NCBI GenBank assembly: GCA_949285555.1
Contig: CASDYG010000006.1
Coordinates: forward strand, 39,798-103,797
Source of the DNA: an uncultured Eubacteriales bacterium
GTDB taxonomy: Bacteria > Bacillota > Clostridia > Peptostreptococcales > Anaerovoracaceae
Length of the DNA: 64,000 nt
Direction: 5' to 3'
Shown: piece after piece, positions 63,101-64,000 of the stretch
How the letters are laid out: every line of letters starts with the position of its first letter
How positions within the stretch are numbered: the stretch's first letter is position 1
Position numbers and translations under genes: made by a program
Notes under the pieces: model-generated
What the model was told of the DNA's origin: nothing
Seen by the model: only the letters and a program-made list of their open reading frames with translations
The model's database searches: none

Positions 63101-63826
63101 GTGCCACCTACTGAAAATAGTAAGTTAAATGGCAGCGAGGTATCACCAGCAGAGGTGAAGACTCCTACATATGAGGAAGAGCTTGGAGAAGGTAAGAGCA
63201 GAGTTTGGACCTTTGATGGATGGGATAAGGATAAGGTTACTATAGATGGTGGAGATGTTACCTATACAGGAACATGGTCATACAAGACTAGAATACCTGG
63301 AACTCCTATAGTTCCTCTTTACAGTGTAAACTATACATTTAAGTCCGCTGATCCTGATGTAGAGCTTCCAGAAGAAGTGAAGAAACTAGTTCCTTCCAAG
63401 GAATACAGCAAGCTAAATGGTAGTGAGGTATCACCAGCAGAGGTGAAGAATCCTACATATGATGAAGATCTTGGAGAAGGAAAGAAGAGAGTTTGGACCT
63501 TTGATGGATGGGATAAGGATAAGGTAACGGTAGATGGTGGAGATGTAACTTATACAGGTACATGGTCATATAAGACAATAATTCCTGCTACACCAATAGA
63601 GCCTGATCCAGAAAATCCTGCAAATCCAGATAAGCCAACACCAGATAAGCCAGCTAATCCGGATAAACCAAATCCAGATAAGCCAGCACCACAAAAGCCA
63701 GAAACACCTGATAATAAGGCGAAGGCACCAAAGACTGGTGATGATGGATTTGCACTTGAGCTTGCTACACTTTTAGCAGCTTCAGTTGGTCTAGCTTCTC
63801 TAGCTAGAAGAAGAAAAGAAGACTAA
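60134..63826 (+). CDS. Second SHIRT-repeat surface protein with APKTGD sorting signal
   Basis: A 1230-residue paralogue of the giant protein at 42567. It starts at GTG 60134 after AAGGAGGA. The signal peptide (ending RYAYAAEG) and N-terminal domain (to about residue 310; EATTEKIAGD-like and ELKIPVKYEY motifs shared) match the giant protein. About nine repeats follow: four SHIRT-like units in the order seen in the giant protein, one InlB-B-like repeat (KFKKWNTKEDGSGEDFD), then three SHIRT-like units. The last two of these (about 63030-63300 and 63310-63580) are nearly identical. A PDKP-rich linker leads to APKTGDDGFALEL, a hydrophobic helix and ARRRKED. It may present the same type of head on a shorter stalk. 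Confidence 0.9.
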   Translation: MKSKAFSKVKKALVSLVVLALTLQFYPQSTRYAYAAEGFPGIFVGAEVKIIADDSLTAKFDKRKDNSLKGLIGPNKWISVNTLSNYEVVYKDKIDQGKYKDGLAGAASNMFFSYSSTDELTDHNYSKSMEIVEQFLPADVQENDPILPIYEKITEDLKKEGEYIRETFKNADVASRKNAGFKKLPAVFVSEADATTEKIAGDSKKYGKVGKGVRIAAVMVDKPVEYATDKNTSTTWSIDLNNPITSDDLARHNIPENLTPLRTTGYEADLKKSLWLGYMLGADRRTGEVKPKVVQYEGQNMNGGENANINYRFEIKLVELKIPVKYEYLSQDASIDLPSDIKEKAAALNEEYGFGDKVSAKSVGDNVVTSTVDGSQWTFVGWMKDNAGSTSDSTNIEASKSFTANDYNDNNDANVNKFKGVWKRTGEPVPQKATVTYDFVDTDGQPAPQEIQNLKPENSTHELNEDVTASQPKDNTTEVKIGTHYWRFNGYKVNGAKTDTLTTTNGENKFVGEWEELYNVSYRFNGNDLPTALNDLLPQGKEKQANGTTVNAEAPKATTYTETKDGVKYLWTFNGWNDPTSVQINKADVEFVGTWSKEKLFNVTYEFKGIDASGDTLKEIPVPTEVNNNLPTDAKDYKAGEKATPVDPTPLTEVKDAAGNTWRFEGYKSDLDGEAVTELTIQDGDNKFIGYWKRIDTKVTYTFIDKDGGKLPEEIEKLIPPTTTHKLGETVNATDPDNSKVVVGNYTWKFNGYKDGKTPKTSLVTTEGENLFTGEWEKVYTVTYKSNYPGATPDPYEEVTEVSKNTSVGDRHPENPTRNKEGNKTYKFKKWNTKEDGSGEDFDSSTPITDNITVYAIWTESIPWTEVQPLYVAEFEFVSSDPNVALPEAVNALLPAVKRNLLNKAVVNADPIAKDPITEDLGDGKERIWTFKSWDEDTKTIDGANVKFVGTWEFKTKVPATPIVPLYSVNYTFESNDPDVDLPEEVKKLVPPTENSKLNGSEVSPAEVKTPTYEEELGEGKSRVWTFDGWDKDKVTIDGGDVTYTGTWSYKTRIPGTPIVPLYSVNYTFKSADPDVELPEEVKKLVPSKEYSKLNGSEVSPAEVKNPTYDEDLGEGKKRVWTFDGWDKDKVTVDGGDVTYTGTWSYKTIIPATPIEPDPENPANPDKPTPDKPANPDKPNPDKPAPQKPETPDNKAKAPKTGDDGFALELATLLAASVGLASLARRRKED

Positions 63827-63853
63827 TAAAAAAGCCCCATTAGGGGCTTTTTT
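63827..63853 (+). terminator. Intrinsic terminator after the second SHIRT gene
   Basis: GCCCC, loop ATTA, GGGGC, flanked by A and T runs; potentially bidirectional. Confidence 0.92.
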
Positions 63854-63885
63854 ATTGACCATCAATAATTAGACCTAAAATCAAA

Positions 63886-64000
63886 CTACAGTGGACTAGT
63901 ATTGTGAACTACCCATTGTCTAAAGCCAGTGGGCTTCCTGCTTCCCAGACCTCGTAACCTACTATCTCCACAGGCGTTAATTCGGGCAGTCCCTGCCCTA
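63886..64000 (-). CDS. tnpB: TnpB-type protein, C-terminal end (gene continues beyond window)
   Basis: The minus strand is open from the window edge to a stop at 63886-63888. It reads RAGTARINACGD, then arginine- and glycine-rich residues and PTGFRQWVVH. The INACGD segment followed by the terminal hairpin coding region is typical of the C-terminus of IS200/IS605-family TnpB, an RNA-guided nuclease ancestor of Cas12. Only about 37 codons are visible, so neither integrity nor the catalytic residues can be checked. Confidence 0.6.
   Translation of the reverse strand, partial: RAGTARINACGDSRLRGLGSRKPTGFRQWVVHNTSPL
63904..64000 (-). mobile_element. Right end of an IS200/IS605-type element, probably including omega-RNA sequence
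   Basis: GTGAACTACCC at 63904-63914 is followed by a hairpin (CCCATTG...CAGTGGG around TAAA, 63912-63934), the subterminal palindrome typical of these elements, on the strand expected downstream of tnpB. In known elements this 3' region is transcribed as the guide-RNA scaffold. The other end is outside the window. Confidence 0.6.

Overview
The window reads as chromosomal DNA of a low-GC, Gram-positive anaerobe of the class Clostridia. The reasons are AT-rich intergenic DNA, strong AGGAGG ribosome-binding sites, sigma-A promoters, CIRCE/HrcA heat-shock control, HslVU, a membrane pyrophosphatase next to glycolytic genes, and surface proteins ending in an APKTGD-type sorting signal. Oral or mucosal Family XIII-like anaerobes (Eubacterium/Mogibacterium relatives) would fit, but that placement is inference. 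At least seven genes appear to start at TTG.

Layout. 1-4.9 kb: the end of gap, then pgk, tpiA, secG and hppA. 4.9-10.7 kb: two copies of a promoter/inverted-repeat/terminator module around an EamA transporter, then a minus-strand potassium-uptake unit (trkA, two trkH). 10.9-16.4 kb: a metallo-hydrolase, a HAD phosphatase, a gene-poor stretch, then yraN, a ComM-like gene that has lost its ATPase motifs, and a dprA broken into core and winged-helix parts. 16.5-22.8 kb: topA, hslV, hslU, hflX and an IMPACT-family gene. 23.05-24.4 kb: fifteen tRNA genes ending in a terminator. 24.6-30.4 kb: the CIRCE-controlled hrcA-grpE-dnaK-dnaJ-rsmE operon. 30.6-33.3 kb: mtaB, a HIT protein, rpsU and a YqeY protein. 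33.3-42.4 kb: divergent serA and serC, with serC leading into a phosphoglycerate-mutase-like gene, a catalytically dead DD-carboxypeptidase homologue and uvrC, followed by a DUF1292 protein and a flavoprotein.

42.5-63.8 kb is an accessory cell-surface locus. Two proteins built from SHIRT-like repeats (2749 and 1230 aa) bracket three paralogous secreted proteins (cell-wall-binding repeats plus a transglutaminase-like domain), a lipoprotein, an acyltransferase-3 membrane protein and another sorted surface protein. Each of the three transglutaminase-like paralogues has a long TA dinucleotide tract at its 5' end. One tract is in the untranslated leader, one is inside the signal peptide and in frame, and one is inside the signal peptide and out of frame. 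As sequenced, this looks like a slipped-strand phase-variation set with one gene on, one off and one tuned at the leader.

The right edge carries the 3' end of an IS200/IS605-type element: a TnpB C-terminus on the minus strand and the terminal hairpin. The strongest leads are the TA-tract family, the two DtxR-box-like small-RNA modules near 5 and 6 kb, the SHIRT super-repeat, and the two pseudoenzymes (ComM-like and DacF-like). All functional statements come from reading the sequence and from knowledge of the families; no database search was made.
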